Shown in pieces: positions 18,343 to 26,867 of a stretch of 42,016 nt of DNA. The DNA lies in NCBI GenBank assembly GCA_938014335.1, contig CALLRP010000036.1, positions 1 to 42,016 of the forward strand, read 5' to 3'. Numbering within the stretch: position 1 is the stretch's first letter; every line of letters begins with the position of its first letter. The notes beneath the pieces were generated by a model that saw only the letters and a list, made by a program, of their open reading frames with translations, made no database searches and was not told the origin of the DNA. Position numbers and translations under genes: made by a program. This stretch comes from an uncultured bacterium. Lineage in GTDB: Bacteria > Hydrogenedentota > Hydrogenedentia > Hydrogenedentales > Hydrogenedentaceae.

Positions 18343-19593
18343 TTAATCTACTATATGTAGAACTTCTCTACCCTTCCCTTGTGCAATGAGAGAGATATAG
18401 TTTTCTAATTCTTTTTGTGTATTTTTATCTGTCAAGTCAATCACCCGTTTTTGTTCCGCAGACATATAAGCCGCCTGAACTAATTTAGTGATTTCCAACC
18501 CATATTCAAAATTCAAGAAGGCATCTCTCCCTTTTTGGAAAGAATATACTGCATCACAAATTTCATCTACATATCCATATAAATCAGGTTCATTCGGTTC
18601 TACAATTAATAGCCCACGAGTTGCAGTTGATTTTTCTAAAGCGGATTCAGCGTCCGCTACTGCTTCTGCAGCGGAATCACCAATAAATACTTGCAAGGAA
18701 GACATCTGTGAATTAAACTCAAATGCATATCCTGGACCTAATCCGTCCATCATTAACCGTAGTCCTTGTTTATCATACATCCAGGAATTCGTAAATTGTC
18801 CCTTTACGATTTGTCCTGTTTTGGGATTTTGGAAAGTAACAATACCTGTTGCAAAGTCTTCCCCTGGTGTTTTTCCGTAATCTACGCCCGTTTTTTTCAG
18901 GAGGTCTTTTCTCCATTTAGGTAATCCCCATTTCAATAAACCAACCTCTGCTGATACGCTGACAGGTTTTAAGTAAGTTACAGGTTTCCCTTGGGGGGTT
19001 AAAACATACCAACAACATGCAATACTGTGACAACCCATATCACAAAGTACTCCTCCCCCCTGTCTTGTGGGGTCCCAGAACCAGCCTTCATGAGGTCCGG
19101 AATGCTCTTCCGATGAGCGTGCCAGGGCTATTGGACCCATAACTTCTTCTACAGAGGCTAATTGGTTTTTTTGACTACGAATGGCTTTCATGTGAAGTTG
19201 ATTTTCAAAATAAGCAGTAGGCAATTTGGTAGACTTCGCTATGGCTACTAATTCCATGGCTTCTTTTACAGTTCGTCCTAATGGTTTTTCACAAATAATC
19301 CCTTTCATTTTTGCCCCTGCTTTTACAGCATCGGCAATTTTTTGCATTATTTCTATTCGTGCAAAATTGGGAGCAAAGACTGCAACTGCATCCACATTTT
19401 CACAAAGGTCTTTTATACTTTTATAAACTTTACATTCCCCAACCCCTAATCGTTTGGAGAGAGAAGAAAGTTCCCCGGCTCCTTTGAGTGCATAAACACC
19501 TGCTAACTCAACACCACGAACACTTTGTAATGCCTTTGTCTGGAAACGAGCTATAAATCCAGCACCAATAAACCCTAAACGAAAATTACCCAT
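18343..19593 (-). CDS. Gfo/Idh/MocA-family oxidoreductase
   Basis: A NAD(P)-dependent dehydrogenase of 416 residues from the chosen start. The N-terminal Rossmann fold opens with RLGFIGAGFIARF, and the family's CEKPLGRTVKEA motif, carrying the active-site Lys, follows near residue 105. The C-terminal alpha/beta domain contains GGVLCDMGCHSIACCWYVL, the usual substrate-side motif with a conserved His. Relatives oxidise or epimerise sugars, inositols or glycoside hydroxyls; the substrate here is unknown. An ATG eight codons upstream (19617) is possible, but AGAAGGAGA lies 6-7 bases before the ATG at 19593, so that start is preferred. It is monocistronic: its own promoter-like sequence upstream and a terminator downstream. 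Confidence 0.88.
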   Translation of the reverse strand: MGNFRLGFIGAGFIARFQTKALQSVRGVELAGVYALKGAGELSSLSKRLGVGECKVYKSIKDLCENVDAVAVFAPNFARIEIMQKIADAVKAGAKMKGIICEKPLGRTVKEAMELVAIAKSTKLPTAYFENQLHMKAIRSQKNQLASVEEVMGPIALARSSEEHSGPHEGWFWDPTRQGGGVLCDMGCHSIACCWYVLTPQGKPVTYLKPVSVSAEVGLLKWGLPKWRKDLLKKTGVDYGKTPGEDFATGIVTFQNPKTGQIVKGQFTNSWMYDKQGLRLMMDGLGPGYAFEFNSQMSSLQVFIGDSAAEAVADAESALEKSTATRGLLIVEPNEPDLYGYVDEICDAVYSFQKGRDAFLNFEYGLEITKLVQAAYMSAEQKRVIDLTDKNTQKELENYISLIAQGKGREVLHIVD

Positions 19594-19652
19594 TATAAAT
19601 CTCCTTCTCATGTTCATGTTTATATATTTATATATTATTAGATTTAATGATA

Positions 19653-19682
19653 ATCATACAATAAAAAAAAGAACTATGCAAA
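19653..19682 (-). promoter_or_regulatory. Possible sigma-70-type promoter for the oxidoreductase gene
   Basis: On the minus strand TTTGCA (19682-19677) and TATGAT (19658-19653) are separated by 18 bases, about 60 bases upstream of the start codon. The -35 is imperfect. Confidence 0.4.
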
Positions 19683-19766
19683 CCCGTAATATTTTTGAAA
19701 CTTTTTTGTAGGTATAAGTATCCAAAATACAATTGCATTATTCATGATTGTTAGAATATGAAATGT

Positions 19767-19796
19767 TTGACATTTAACATCATATCTTGTTAAAAT
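19767..19796 (+). promoter_or_regulatory. Sigma-70-type promoter of acpP
   Basis: TTGACA (19767-19772), an 18-base spacer and TAAAAT (19791-19796) lie about 50 bases upstream of the acpP start. The perfect -35 and near-consensus -10 fit a strongly expressed housekeeping gene. Confidence 0.65.
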
Positions 19797-19848
19797 TTAT
19801 ATCGTAAAAGTGGGAATTAATTTTTTACTTTTGAAAGGAGGTGAAAAA

Positions 19849-20091
19849 ATGACCGATACCGATGCTTTTGCAACTAAGATTAAGGAAGTTATCGCCAACC
19901 GTTTAAGTCGTTCGATAGACGAGGTTACGGATGAGGCGCGTTTTATAGAAGATTTAGGGGCAGATTCGTTAGATTTAACAGAACTACTAATGACCCTTGA
20001 AGAAGAATTTAATATCCAGTTAGATGATGATGCTAATCAAATAATTACTGTGGGTGATGCGATTAAGTATGTATTATCCCGCGTAAAATAA
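19849..20091 (+). CDS. acpP: Acyl carrier protein
   Basis: An 80-residue acidic protein with the phosphopantetheine attachment motif GADSLDLTELLMTLEEEF; the Ser in DSL receives the 4'-phosphopantetheine arm. It carries growing acyl chains in type II fatty acid synthesis in the cytoplasm. A longer frame from 19810 exists, but a near-perfect Shine-Dalgarno (AAAGGAGGTG) lies just before the ATG at 19849, fixing the start. It has its own promoter and terminator and is followed by rnc, the conserved acpP-rnc neighbourhood; no fabF or fabG is adjacent. Confidence 0.97.
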   Translation: MTDTDAFATKIKEVIANRLSRSIDEVTDEARFIEDLGADSLDLTELLMTLEEEFNIQLDDDANQIITVGDAIKYVLSRVK

Positions 20092-20107
20092 TAAATAAAA
20101 AATTATT

Positions 20108-20145
20108 ATCCCTGTGAATAAAATCTATTCACAGGGATTTTTTTA
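20108..20145 (+). terminator. Rho-independent terminator after acpP
   Basis: A 13-base-pair perfect stem (20108-20120 with 20126-20138), a 5-base loop and a run of T residues start 17 bases past the acpP stop. Confidence 0.9.
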
Positions 20146-20158
20146 TACATATTTTGAA

Positions 20159-20188
20159 TTGGATATTCATAGAAGAATTTGATATAAT
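20159..20188 (+). promoter_or_regulatory. Sigma-70-type promoter of rnc
   Basis: TTGGAT (20159-20164), an 18-base spacer and a perfect TATAAT (20183-20188) lie about 40 bases before the rnc start and just after the acpP terminator, so rnc probably has its own transcript. Confidence 0.55.
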
Positions 20189-20227
20189 ATAAAAACTTTG
20201 TATTTGTCTTTAAAATGAATTAATCTT

Positions 20228-20959
20228 ATGGAGATAAATAAAGAGGGTAAGTGGGAAACTTTATTTTTATTATGGGCAAAAAACTTAAAGTTTAAGCCCA
20301 GAAATATAAGTTTATTTAAAATGGCAATGACACACACTTCTTTACATAATGATAAACCTGATACACATGGCTGTATGTTTGAATCGTTAGAGTTTTTAGG
20401 CGATGCGGTTTTAGGATTGGCTATTGCGGAGTATATTTATAATACAAATCCAGGTTTAACACCAGGTGAATCAACTCTAATGCGATCATCCCTTGTGAGA
20501 GCCCAGTCCTTAAGTCAAGTAGCACGAAATATAGGACTTTCCCAAATCATCCTCATGAGCAAAGGGGAAGAAAACGCAGGGGGAAGAGATAAAGATTCTA
20601 TACTTGAAGATGCTATGGAAGCATTTATTGGGGCATTTTATCTCGATAAAGGGTGGAACTCAACCAAGAAATTTATCTATAAAATATTTGAAAAATATCT
20701 AGAACAAATTGCTAATTTGCCAATAAAAAAAGATTCCAAATCGGAATTACAAGAATGGTGCCAGAAAAATCAGTTCCCATTACCAGAATATCGTTTGATG
20801 AAGGAAGAAGGTCCTGACCATCGGAAGAAGTTTCGTATGGGGATATTTATAGATAATAAGTTTATTTCAGCAGGGGAGGGGATGACAAAAAAGAGTGCAT
20901 CCCAAACCGCTGCACAAAAAGCTTTATCCCTCCTCCAAAAAAATGCTGTAACTTTATGA
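20228..20959 (+). CDS. rnc: Ribonuclease III
   Basis: A 243-residue endoribonuclease that cuts double-stranded RNA in rRNA precursors and structured mRNAs. The catalytic domain carries the signature FESLEFLGDAVLGLAIAE (E55, D59) and the second metal-binding set EDAMEAFIGAFYLDKG (D128, E131). The C-terminal double-stranded-RNA-binding domain (about 167-240) shows DSKSELQEWCQKN through KKSASQTAAQKALSLL. Length and domain order are those of standard bacterial RNase III. Confidence 0.97.
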   Translation: MEINKEGKWETLFLLWAKNLKFKPRNISLFKMAMTHTSLHNDKPDTHGCMFESLEFLGDAVLGLAIAEYIYNTNPGLTPGESTLMRSSLVRAQSLSQVARNIGLSQIILMSKGEENAGGRDKDSILEDAMEAFIGAFYLDKGWNSTKKFIYKIFEKYLEQIANLPIKKDSKSELQEWCQKNQFPLPEYRLMKEEGPDHRKKFRMGIFIDNKFISAGEGMTKKSASQTAAQKALSLLQKNAVTL

Positions 20960-21009
20960 GTATATCTCAATATGTATTATATATCTAAGTTCATATTGAG
21001 AAGATATAC
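20960..21009 (+). promoter_or_regulatory. Inverted repeat between rnc and hppA
   Basis: Arms 20960-20974 and 20992-21009 pair over 15 bases with a 3-base bulge in the right arm and a 17-base loop. The left arm begins at the last base of the rnc stop region. No T run follows on the plus strand, so it is not a typical terminator for rnc. It could be an RNA hairpin in the hppA leader or an mRNA-stability element. Confidence 0.4.
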
Positions 21010-21071
21010 AAAAAATAATAAGGTGAGTGTGATTAACCTTAAAACTTAAAATAATGAAAGGAGTAAGTGTT

Positions 21072-23126
21072 ATGATGGGATTAGGTTATTTAAAAATTGC
21101 CGGAGGGGTATCCATTCTGGCTCTTCTCGTGGTTGCCTATATGATTCAGTATGTGCTGAGTAAATCACAAGGCAACGAAAAAATGGCACGCATATCAAGA
21201 GCGATTCAGGAAGGAGCCTTAGCTTTCCTCCTGCGTGAATATCGATATGTGATGGCCACAGTGCTAATTATAGCGGTATTAATTGCTATAGTGGGTGCGC
21301 GCCGTCCCGATTTGCCCTTAGGATGGAAAACCTCTGTAGCATTTATCATTGGTGCTGTTGCAAGCGCTATGGCAGGTTTCTTGGGTATGTTTATTGCCAC
21401 CCGTTCCAATGCACGCACAACCGAAGCAGCTCGTTCCGGTGGTGTAAAAGCAGCTATTGATATAGCTGTGAGTGGTGGCTCCGTTATGGGATTAGGCGTG
21501 GTCGGCATTGCTACATTATTACTTGTCGTTGTCTATAAAATATTTAACGGCGAAGCCCAAATAGTAAACGGCTATGCTATGGGCGCATCATTAGTGGCAT
21601 TGTTTGCACGGTCAGGGGGGGGTATATATACCAAAGGTGCCGATATGGGAGCAGACCTTGTAGGTAAAGTAGAAGCAGGTATTCCTGAAGATGACCCCCG
21701 TAATCCTGGAGTAATTGCTGATAATGTGGGTGATAATGTGGGTGATGTCGCTGGATTGGGTGCAGACTTGTTAGAGTCTTATGTGGAATCAATTATTGCC
21801 AGTCTGGCCGTGGCAGGCATGATTACCGCAACAACAACTAGTGTTTCCGCATATGTAACTTCATTCCCATTCCTCACTGCTGCGGTTGGTATTATCGCCT
21901 CAATCATCGGTGTATTTTATGTTAAGTTTTTCGCAAAGAACGACCCACAAAGTGCTTTGATGTGGGGAACCTATGTAAGTGCTGGACTTACAATTATTGG
22001 TGTCCTTTTATTAGGTTTTATTATGGGATCGAACTTTACATTAGAAGGAACCATATACAATTGGTGGGGTCCCCCAGCTGCCTGTATTGTGGGTATTATT
22101 TCTGGAATTATTGTTGGTTTTACCAGTGAGTATTTCACCTCAGGTAAGTATAAGCCTGTACAAAAATTAGCGGAAGAAGCACAATCGGGTCCCGCTGTAG
22201 CCGTTGTTGGAGGAACTTCGGTAGGTATGATTAGTACGGGTATACCGGCAATTGTTCTGGCTCTCGCGGTTATAATTGCTTACAAGGTAGGGGGGATGTA
22301 TGGCGTGGCTCTTGCATCTTTAGGCATGCTCGCTACTACCGGTATGGTCCTATCCGTTGATGCTTACGGACCTATTGCAGATAATGCAGGTGGTATTGCG
22401 GAAATGTCAGGTCTTGACCCCAGTGTTCGTAAGATTACCGATAACTTAGATGCTGTCGGAAACACAACGGCAGCCATCGGAAAAGGCTTCGCCATTGGTA
22501 GTGCCGCATTCGCCGCAATCGGTTTATTAAGCGCCTTCATGCTTTCTGCAAAATTAGACCCCGCAAAAGTGTCATTAATCGACCCGAAAATCCTTGCGGG
22601 TTGCTTAATCGGTGGAATGATACCCTTTGTATTCTGTTCCCTGCTGTTCGGTGCGGTAAGTAAAAATGCATATTCCATTATTGCGGAAGTAAGACGCCAA
22701 TTCAAAGAAATTCCAGGACTAAAGGAAGGGAAAGAAGATGTTATGCCAGATAGTAAGACTTGTGTGGACATTGCTACCCAATCCGCTATCAAAGGTATGA
22801 TGGTCCCGGGTATTCTTGCAATTATAATTCCCGTCATCATAGGTTTCGGATTAGGTGCTCCTGCCCTTGCCGGATTTCTTGTTGGTTCCATCACTACTGG
22901 CGTTATGTTAGGTATCCAGATGGCGAATAGCGGTGGTGCTATGGATAACGCAAAGAAGTACATTGAAGAAGGGCATTTCGGTGGAAAAGGCTCCGAGGCT
23001 CACAAAGCGGCAGTCGTCGGTGATACCGTCGGTGACCCATTAAAGGATACTGCAGGACCTTCTATCAACATTTTGATTAAATTGATGTGCGTAATTGCTT
23101 TAGTTCTGGCTCCATTATTTGTGTAA
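21072..23126 (+). CDS. hppA: Membrane-bound ion-pumping pyrophosphatase
   Basis: A 684-residue protein from the chosen start, with about 16 membrane segments. It hydrolyses pyrophosphate and pumps H+ and/or Na+ out of the cytoplasm. The catalytic loop reads GADLVGKVEAGIPEDDPRNP then VIADNVGDNVGD, and the last loop has AAVVGDTVGDPLKDTAGPS, both diagnostic. GNTTAAIGKG has Ala at 467 and Gly at 470, where K+-independent enzymes have Lys and Thr, so it should be K+-stimulated. An ATG at 21054 is upstream, but AAAGGAG followed by 8 bases precedes the ATG at 21072. Codon use is visibly more C/G-ending than the neighbours, suggesting high expression. The pumped ion cannot be settled by eye. Confidence 0.96.
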   Translation: MMGLGYLKIAGGVSILALLVVAYMIQYVLSKSQGNEKMARISRAIQEGALAFLLREYRYVMATVLIIAVLIAIVGARRPDLPLGWKTSVAFIIGAVASAMAGFLGMFIATRSNARTTEAARSGGVKAAIDIAVSGGSVMGLGVVGIATLLLVVVYKIFNGEAQIVNGYAMGASLVALFARSGGGIYTKGADMGADLVGKVEAGIPEDDPRNPGVIADNVGDNVGDVAGLGADLLESYVESIIASLAVAGMITATTTSVSAYVTSFPFLTAAVGIIASIIGVFYVKFFAKNDPQSALMWGTYVSAGLTIIGVLLLGFIMGSNFTLEGTIYNWWGPPAACIVGIISGIIVGFTSEYFTSGKYKPVQKLAEEAQSGPAVAVVGGTSVGMISTGIPAIVLALAVIIAYKVGGMYGVALASLGMLATTGMVLSVDAYGPIADNAGGIAEMSGLDPSVRKITDNLDAVGNTTAAIGKGFAIGSAAFAAIGLLSAFMLSAKLDPAKVSLIDPKILAGCLIGGMIPFVFCSLLFGAVSKNAYSIIAEVRRQFKEIPGLKEGKEDVMPDSKTCVDIATQSAIKGMMVPGILAIIIPVIIGFGLGAPALAGFLVGSITTGVMLGIQMANSGGAMDNAKKYIEEGHFGGKGSEAHKAAVVGDTVGDPLKDTAGPSINILIKLMCVIALVLAPLFV

Positions 23127-23161
23127 TTTTTTTCTATTGAAGTTAAAGATCTAAATAATAA

Positions 23162-23196
23162 AAGGCACAGGAATATTTTCCTGTGCCTTCTTCTTT
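23162..23196 (+). terminator. Rho-independent terminator after hppA
   Basis: A 12-base-pair perfect stem (23162-23173 with 23178-23189), a TATT loop and a T-rich tail begin 35 bases after the hppA stop. Confidence 0.88.
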
Positions 23197-23442
23197 TATC
23201 TGTTCCCTGCCTTTTAGAAAAAGTTTATTTTCCCCTCAAAATAATTTACTTCTATAGATATTATAAAATGTTTCCCGTGTTTCCCGATTTTAATATATTC
23301 CATATATATCAAAACTATAACCTCACAACCCCGGCATATAGTGACACAGTACCTTTGAAACCGCGATAGTACCTTACCTATTTCAAAGAAGTTTGTAGAT
23401 ACTCTTCAGAAAAATTTTCTTGCCTATGATTATAATGAGGAG
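23197..23442. other. Intergenic stretch between two convergent terminators
   Basis: About 245 AT-rich bases between the hppA terminator and the rpsI terminator. I see no convincing ORF or promoter. A short less AT-rich patch (about 23315-23370) does not fold into anything I recognise. Confidence 0.5.
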
Positions 23443-23477
23443 TAAAAAAAGAGCGAAACAAAACTGTTTCGCTCTTT
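23443..23477 (-). terminator. Rho-independent terminator of the rplM-rpsI operon
   Basis: Read on the minus strand, a 13-14 base-pair stem (23477-23464 with 23460-23448) with a very short loop is followed by a run of T residues. It lies 30 bases past the rpsI stop codon. Confidence 0.88.
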
Positions 23478-23506
23478 GGATATAACAATAATAGAATTCT
23501 TGTGAA

Positions 23507-23908
23507 TTAACGCTTTGAAAATTGGAAGCGTTTCCGTGCCCCCGGTTTCCCGTATTTCTTCCGTTCTACTTCTCTTGGGTCGCGTGTTAATAATCCATAA
23601 TTCCTTAATGTTGTCCGCAAATTTTCATTTGCTTCTAATAAAGCACGGGCAATACCGTGGCGTAGTGCTCCTGCCTGACCTGAAAGACCACCACCATCAC
23701 ATAAAGCACGAATATCATACATTCCTTCTGTACCGGTTACAACAAGAGCTCGTTTTGCAATACGAACCAGAACTTCTCGGGCTAAGTATTCTTCTATTGG
23801 TTTCCCGTTTACTGTAAATTTGCCTGTGCCCGGTTTAATTCTTACACGAGCAACGGCTCTCTTTCTTCTGCCTGTTGTGACAATTTCTTTTGTATTAGGG
23901 TCTATCAC
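23507..23908 (-). CDS. rpsI: 30S ribosomal protein S9
   Basis: A 133-residue S9 protein. TTGRRKRAVARVRIKPGTGK at the N-terminus and the basic C-terminal tail KKYGKPGARKRFQFSKR, whose terminal Lys-Arg reaches the P-site tRNA in the ribosome, are diagnostic. GGGLSGQAGALRHGIARAL is the conserved central helix. It follows rplM with a 22-base gap, the universal bacterial order, and is ended by a strong terminator. Confidence 0.98.
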   Translation of the reverse strand: MIDPNTKEIVTTGRRKRAVARVRIKPGTGKFTVNGKPIEEYLAREVLVRIAKRALVVTGTEGMYDIRALCDGGGLSGQAGALRHGIARALLEANENLRTTLRNYGLLTRDPREVERKKYGKPGARKRFQFSKR

Positions 23909-23930
23909 AGTTTTTTATCCTCCTGTATGT

Positions 23931-24365
23931 TTAATCTTTAAATTCCCAAACTTCGGGGTTTTGTGCTTGATGCTTATGTTCACTGCCAGCGTAAACTTTC
24001 AAATGTTTCGCTATTTTCCTGCCTAAACGGTTATGAGGAAGCATTCCCCATACTGCTAATTCCATTGCTCGCGTAGGATGTTTCGCTACCATTTGTTGGT
24101 AAGTAAACTCTCTTAATCCACCTTTATAACCAGAGTGACGATAATATTTTTTTTGTTCCCGTTTATTTCCGGTAACAATGGCTTTTTCTGCATTTATAAT
24201 GACTACCTGATCCCCACAATCCATAAAGGGGGTAAAGTAAGGTTTATGTTTACCGCGTAATAACTTTGCAGCTTCTGCTGCAACTCTACCCAATACCTTA
24301 CCTTCTGCATCAATAAGGTACCACTTCTTTTCAATTTCATTTATTTTCGGTATAAAAGTTTTCAC
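23931..24365 (-). CDS. rplM: 50S ribosomal protein L13
   Basis: A 144-residue L13 protein, an early-assembly protein of the large subunit. Signatures are [55 protein letters not shown] and [20 protein letters not shown]. It is first in the rplM-rpsI operon, behind a promoter at 24438-24467. Confidence 0.98.
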   Translation of the reverse strand: MKTFIPKINEIEKKWYLIDAEGKVLGRVAAEAAKLLRGKHKPYFTPFMDCGDQVVIINAEKAIVTGNKREQKKYYRHSGYKGGLREFTYQQMVAKHPTRAMELAVWGMLPHNRLGRKIAKHLKVYAGSEHKHQAQNPEVWEFKD

Positions 24366-24437
24366 CGATATTCTCCTTTTAATAAAACAATATAGATTAT
24401 TTACTCTAAAAAATCTTGGAAATGTAACGGGACTAAA

Positions 24438-24467
24438 AGTATATCAAAAATATCGTATAACTATCAA
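24438..24467 (-). promoter_or_regulatory. Sigma-70-type promoter of rplM-rpsI
   Basis: On the minus strand TTGATA (24467-24462), 18 bases and TATACT (24443-24438) lie about 75 bases before the rplM start. Confidence 0.55.
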
Positions 24468-24570
24468 GTTGTGTTTTATTAATCTATCCTAATACATTTT
24501 AATGAAAATATGAAAGAAAATATAATTTCATGTTATTATATTTATATATAAACAAGGTGTTTCTCATTTT

Positions 24571-24765
24571 CCTGCGGTGTTCGACATGGACTGAGAAACG
24601 TGGTTCCTTAAAACTAATTTTAGGGAGTTCAAAGCCGAGTGCAATATTCGAGTAGTCTACGACAGGCCTTCATAGTAAAGGAAGTCGGATGACTACCGTG
24701 AGAACACCCCACTTAAAAAAATTAGGTTCACAACGTTTCCAAAAAGTCCGACGACACACGCGGGA
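24571..24765 (+). ncRNA. ssrS: 6S RNA
   Basis: About 195 bases matching 6S RNA in size and conserved ends. The 5' block CCTGCGGTGTTCG (24571-24583) pairs with the 3' block CGACACACGCGGG (24752-24764) through a bulged closing stem. The 3' part GTCCGACGACACACGCGGG resembles the conserved 3' end of known 6S RNAs (CGACGACAC in E. coli). Between them the sequence allows a long hairpin with an unpaired central region, the open-promoter mimic by which 6S RNA binds sigma-70 holoenzyme. A T7 run follows at 24766. It lies between divergent rplM and pilM. The exact 5' end is uncertain by several bases. Identification is by recall of the conserved motifs, not by a covariance search. Confidence 0.83.
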
Positions 24766-24807
24766 TTTTTTTACTAAAAATATATGAAAAATTTTTACAG
24801 TTTATTC

Positions 24808-24836
24808 TTGACAAATGGTTTTTAATGTGATATTAT
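24808..24836 (+). promoter_or_regulatory. Sigma-70-type promoter of the pilMNOPQ operon
   Basis: A perfect TTGACA (24808-24813), a 17-base spacer and TATTAT (24831-24836) lie about 100 bases upstream of the pilM start and just after the 6S RNA 3' end. This is the best promoter match in the region. Confidence 0.7.
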
Positions 24837-24942
24837 TAATAACTATCGGTTAGTTGAATTAAAAATAAATCAGGAGCACGTTTATTTTTGATATAATGTT
24901 TGACATTATTAAATATAATGATAAAAATAAGGACAAGAAAAG

Positions 24943-26139
24943 GTGTCATCATTTTCAAGACCTAAAAAAGCTATAGGAATAGACTTGGGTGCACACTCTG
25001 TAAAAACCTTGCAGGTGAGCAAACAAGGAAGAAAAATTTATATAGAAGAAGCGGGCTATGCAGAAATAGATAATGAGATGGTCGTAGCCGATCCCATTAA
25101 GGCAAATACGGATGCTCTGCTTACTGCACTTACAGGTTTAGTACCCAAACAAAGTTATATTGTAACCGCATTACCTGGAAATACCGCAGTAGTTCGTTAT
25201 CCTAAAATTGCACTGAAAGCAAACGAAACTATTCGTTCTGCAGTGGAGAGAGAAGCAAATCAATATATTCCTTTTGATAGAAATGAAGTGTTTCTTGATT
25301 GGGATGTAATAGCTAAAGAGACCGAAGAACAAAAAATTCAAATACTTCTTGTCGCAGCAAAAAATGATGCAATTAATAGTCGGCTTCGTATTTTTCAAGC
25401 ATGTGATATAGCGTGTTCTGTATTTGATATTGATTCAATTGCTGTATATAACGCAGTAGAAAGATGTCATTTATTACATCCTGAAGAAAGTGTTGCGGTT
25501 TTTGATATAGGTTACTCTTCATCGAGTATCCATTTTGTCAGGGATAGGAAATCTGTATTTATTAGAGATTTGATGTGGGGTGCTAAGGATATCCTTGATG
25601 CTATTGTCAAAGAAAGAAGATGTGACTTCCAGCAAGCCCAAAAAGATTTAATCGTAGCAAGTAAAGAAACTAAAATAGAGCATCCGGAAGCACTTGAGGT
25701 CGCTACACCCGAAACACAAGAGATTGAAGAAGAGGTATTTGCAGAACCTCTCTCTCCTCTGGAACCTTTGGATGAAGAGTTAAATATTGACCAACCACGC
25801 GCCGAAGTTATAAGTTTTGCACCTAAGAGTATTCGCGAAATCATGATTTCACCTATGAACCGCATGGTAAGTGAGGTGCGGAGATCCTTTGATTTCTTCG
25901 AACATCAACTATATGAAAAACCGGTGCAGAGAATTATTCTCTGTGGGGGAGTATCCTGTTATCCTCTAATAGGAGAAACATTGGTCGAAGAATTTAATGT
26001 AGAGACAGTTGAAGTTGCAGATTTAATTACATCAGAGGTTATACTTTCTAACTCAAAATCATTAGAAATATTCAAGGAGCATTCAGCAAAGTTTGCTGTT
26101 GCTTTTGGTTTAGCAGCACGAGGATTATCAGAAATATGA
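24943..26139 (+). CDS. pilM: Type IV pilus assembly protein PilM
   Basis: A 398-residue cytoplasmic actin-like ATPase (FtsA/PilM fold) that anchors the pilus alignment complex by binding the N-terminus of PilN. The nucleotide-binding start KAIGIDLGAHSVKTLQVS (about 8-25) and phosphate-2 motif VAVFDIGYSSSSIHFV (about 185-200), plus RIILCGGVSCYPLIGE near residue 330, are visible. It starts with GTG at 24943, with AAGGA 9 bases upstream. Odd: an acidic, Pro-rich stretch (about 245-285) lies in what is normally a compact helical region. It overlaps pilN by 4 bases (ATGA). Confidence 0.93.
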   Translation: MSSFSRPKKAIGIDLGAHSVKTLQVSKQGRKIYIEEAGYAEIDNEMVVADPIKANTDALLTALTGLVPKQSYIVTALPGNTAVVRYPKIALKANETIRSAVEREANQYIPFDRNEVFLDWDVIAKETEEQKIQILLVAAKNDAINSRLRIFQACDIACSVFDIDSIAVYNAVERCHLLHPEESVAVFDIGYSSSSIHFVRDRKSVFIRDLMWGAKDILDAIVKERRCDFQQAQKDLIVASKETKIEHPEALEVATPETQEIEEEVFAEPLSPLEPLDEELNIDQPRAEVISFAPKSIREIMISPMNRMVSEVRRSFDFFEHQLYEKPVQRIILCGGVSCYPLIGETLVEEFNVETVEVADLITSEVILSNSKSLEIFKEHSAKFAVAFGLAARGLSEI

Positions 26140-26867
26140 TACGAATTAATTTATTACCAGAACAGTATAGACCCATAAAAAAATCAATACTTCCATACTT
26201 TTTAGCATTGGTCGTATTTGTTTCAGGACTTGTTGTGATTGTCCTTTTTTACATGTCTCTGTATCAAAAAACGCTTCAATTCGAAGCTCAAAAAAATAAC
26301 CTTCAAAAAGAATATGATTCTCCAACAAATTTGAAGAATGAGAATGGGGAATTTATTACCCTCTCAGGAGTTGTAAATGAATATCGAAAATTAGATAAGA
26401 AAAAACAGGAATTAGAAAAAAGAGTGGCCGTTATTCAAGAAATATTGAGCGACCGTATTATTTGGTCTGAAAACCTTTTCCTTCTTGCTAATCTAACACC
26501 TGAAAATGTGTGGTATGACAGAATTCGTGTTACATGGCAGACCTTCCGTGAAAAAGTCATTAAATTAGACCAAAGGACAGGAAAACCTGTTACTGACCCT
26601 AAGACCAAAGAACCCCAGTTCGAACAAAAAAGTGTAAAAAAACCTATTCTTGAAATTACAGGATATGTAATTAGTGGAGAACAGGGAGAGCGACAAATAT
26701 CTCCTCTGATCGAAAATACAACAGATCCCGAAAAAGCTTCTTATTTTGTGAAACAATTTTCTTTATTAAGACCTAAAATCGAAGATACAGAGTTTAATGG
26801 CTTTTCAGTTCGTAAGTTTACATTAGAATATTTAATCGAAGCTAAACCGGGAGTTAAAAATGATTGA
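26136..26867 (+). CDS. pilN: Type IV pilus inner-membrane protein PilN
   Basis: A 243-residue bitopic protein. It begins MIRINLLPEQYR, the conserved INLLP peptide that docks into PilM, then has one membrane helix (about 20-43), a periplasmic coiled coil (about 45-105) and the PilN-type core with WSENLFLLANLTPENVWYDR. It is longer than typical PilN (around 180-200 residues) because of a charged insert around 140-175. It overlaps pilM by 4 bases and pilO by 8, so the three are translated together. Confidence 0.9.
   Translation: MIRINLLPEQYRPIKKSILPYFLALVVFVSGLVVIVLFYMSLYQKTLQFEAQKNNLQKEYDSPTNLKNENGEFITLSGVVNEYRKLDKKKQELEKRVAVIQEILSDRIIWSENLFLLANLTPENVWYDRIRVTWQTFREKVIKLDQRTGKPVTDPKTKEPQFEQKSVKKPILEITGYVISGEQGERQISPLIENTTDPEKASYFVKQFSLLRPKIEDTEFNGFSVRKFTLEYLIEAKPGVKND

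Noticed and set aside
18488..18880. 130-codon plus-strand frame
   Set aside because: Antisense to the Gfo/Idh/MocA gene, with no ribosome site and no recognisable family.
20960..21009. Hairpin after rnc as a terminator
   Set aside because: No T run follows on the plus strand; kept only as a possible leader structure of hppA.
22364..22963. 199-codon open frame on the minus strand
   Set aside because: It lies wholly antisense to hppA, whose protein match is certain; Ala/Pro/Ile-rich composition is what the complement of a membrane-protein gene gives.
24900..24919. TTGACA and TATAAT just before pilM
   Set aside because: The spacer is only 8 bases, too short for a sigma-70 promoter; the pair at 24808-24836 is better.
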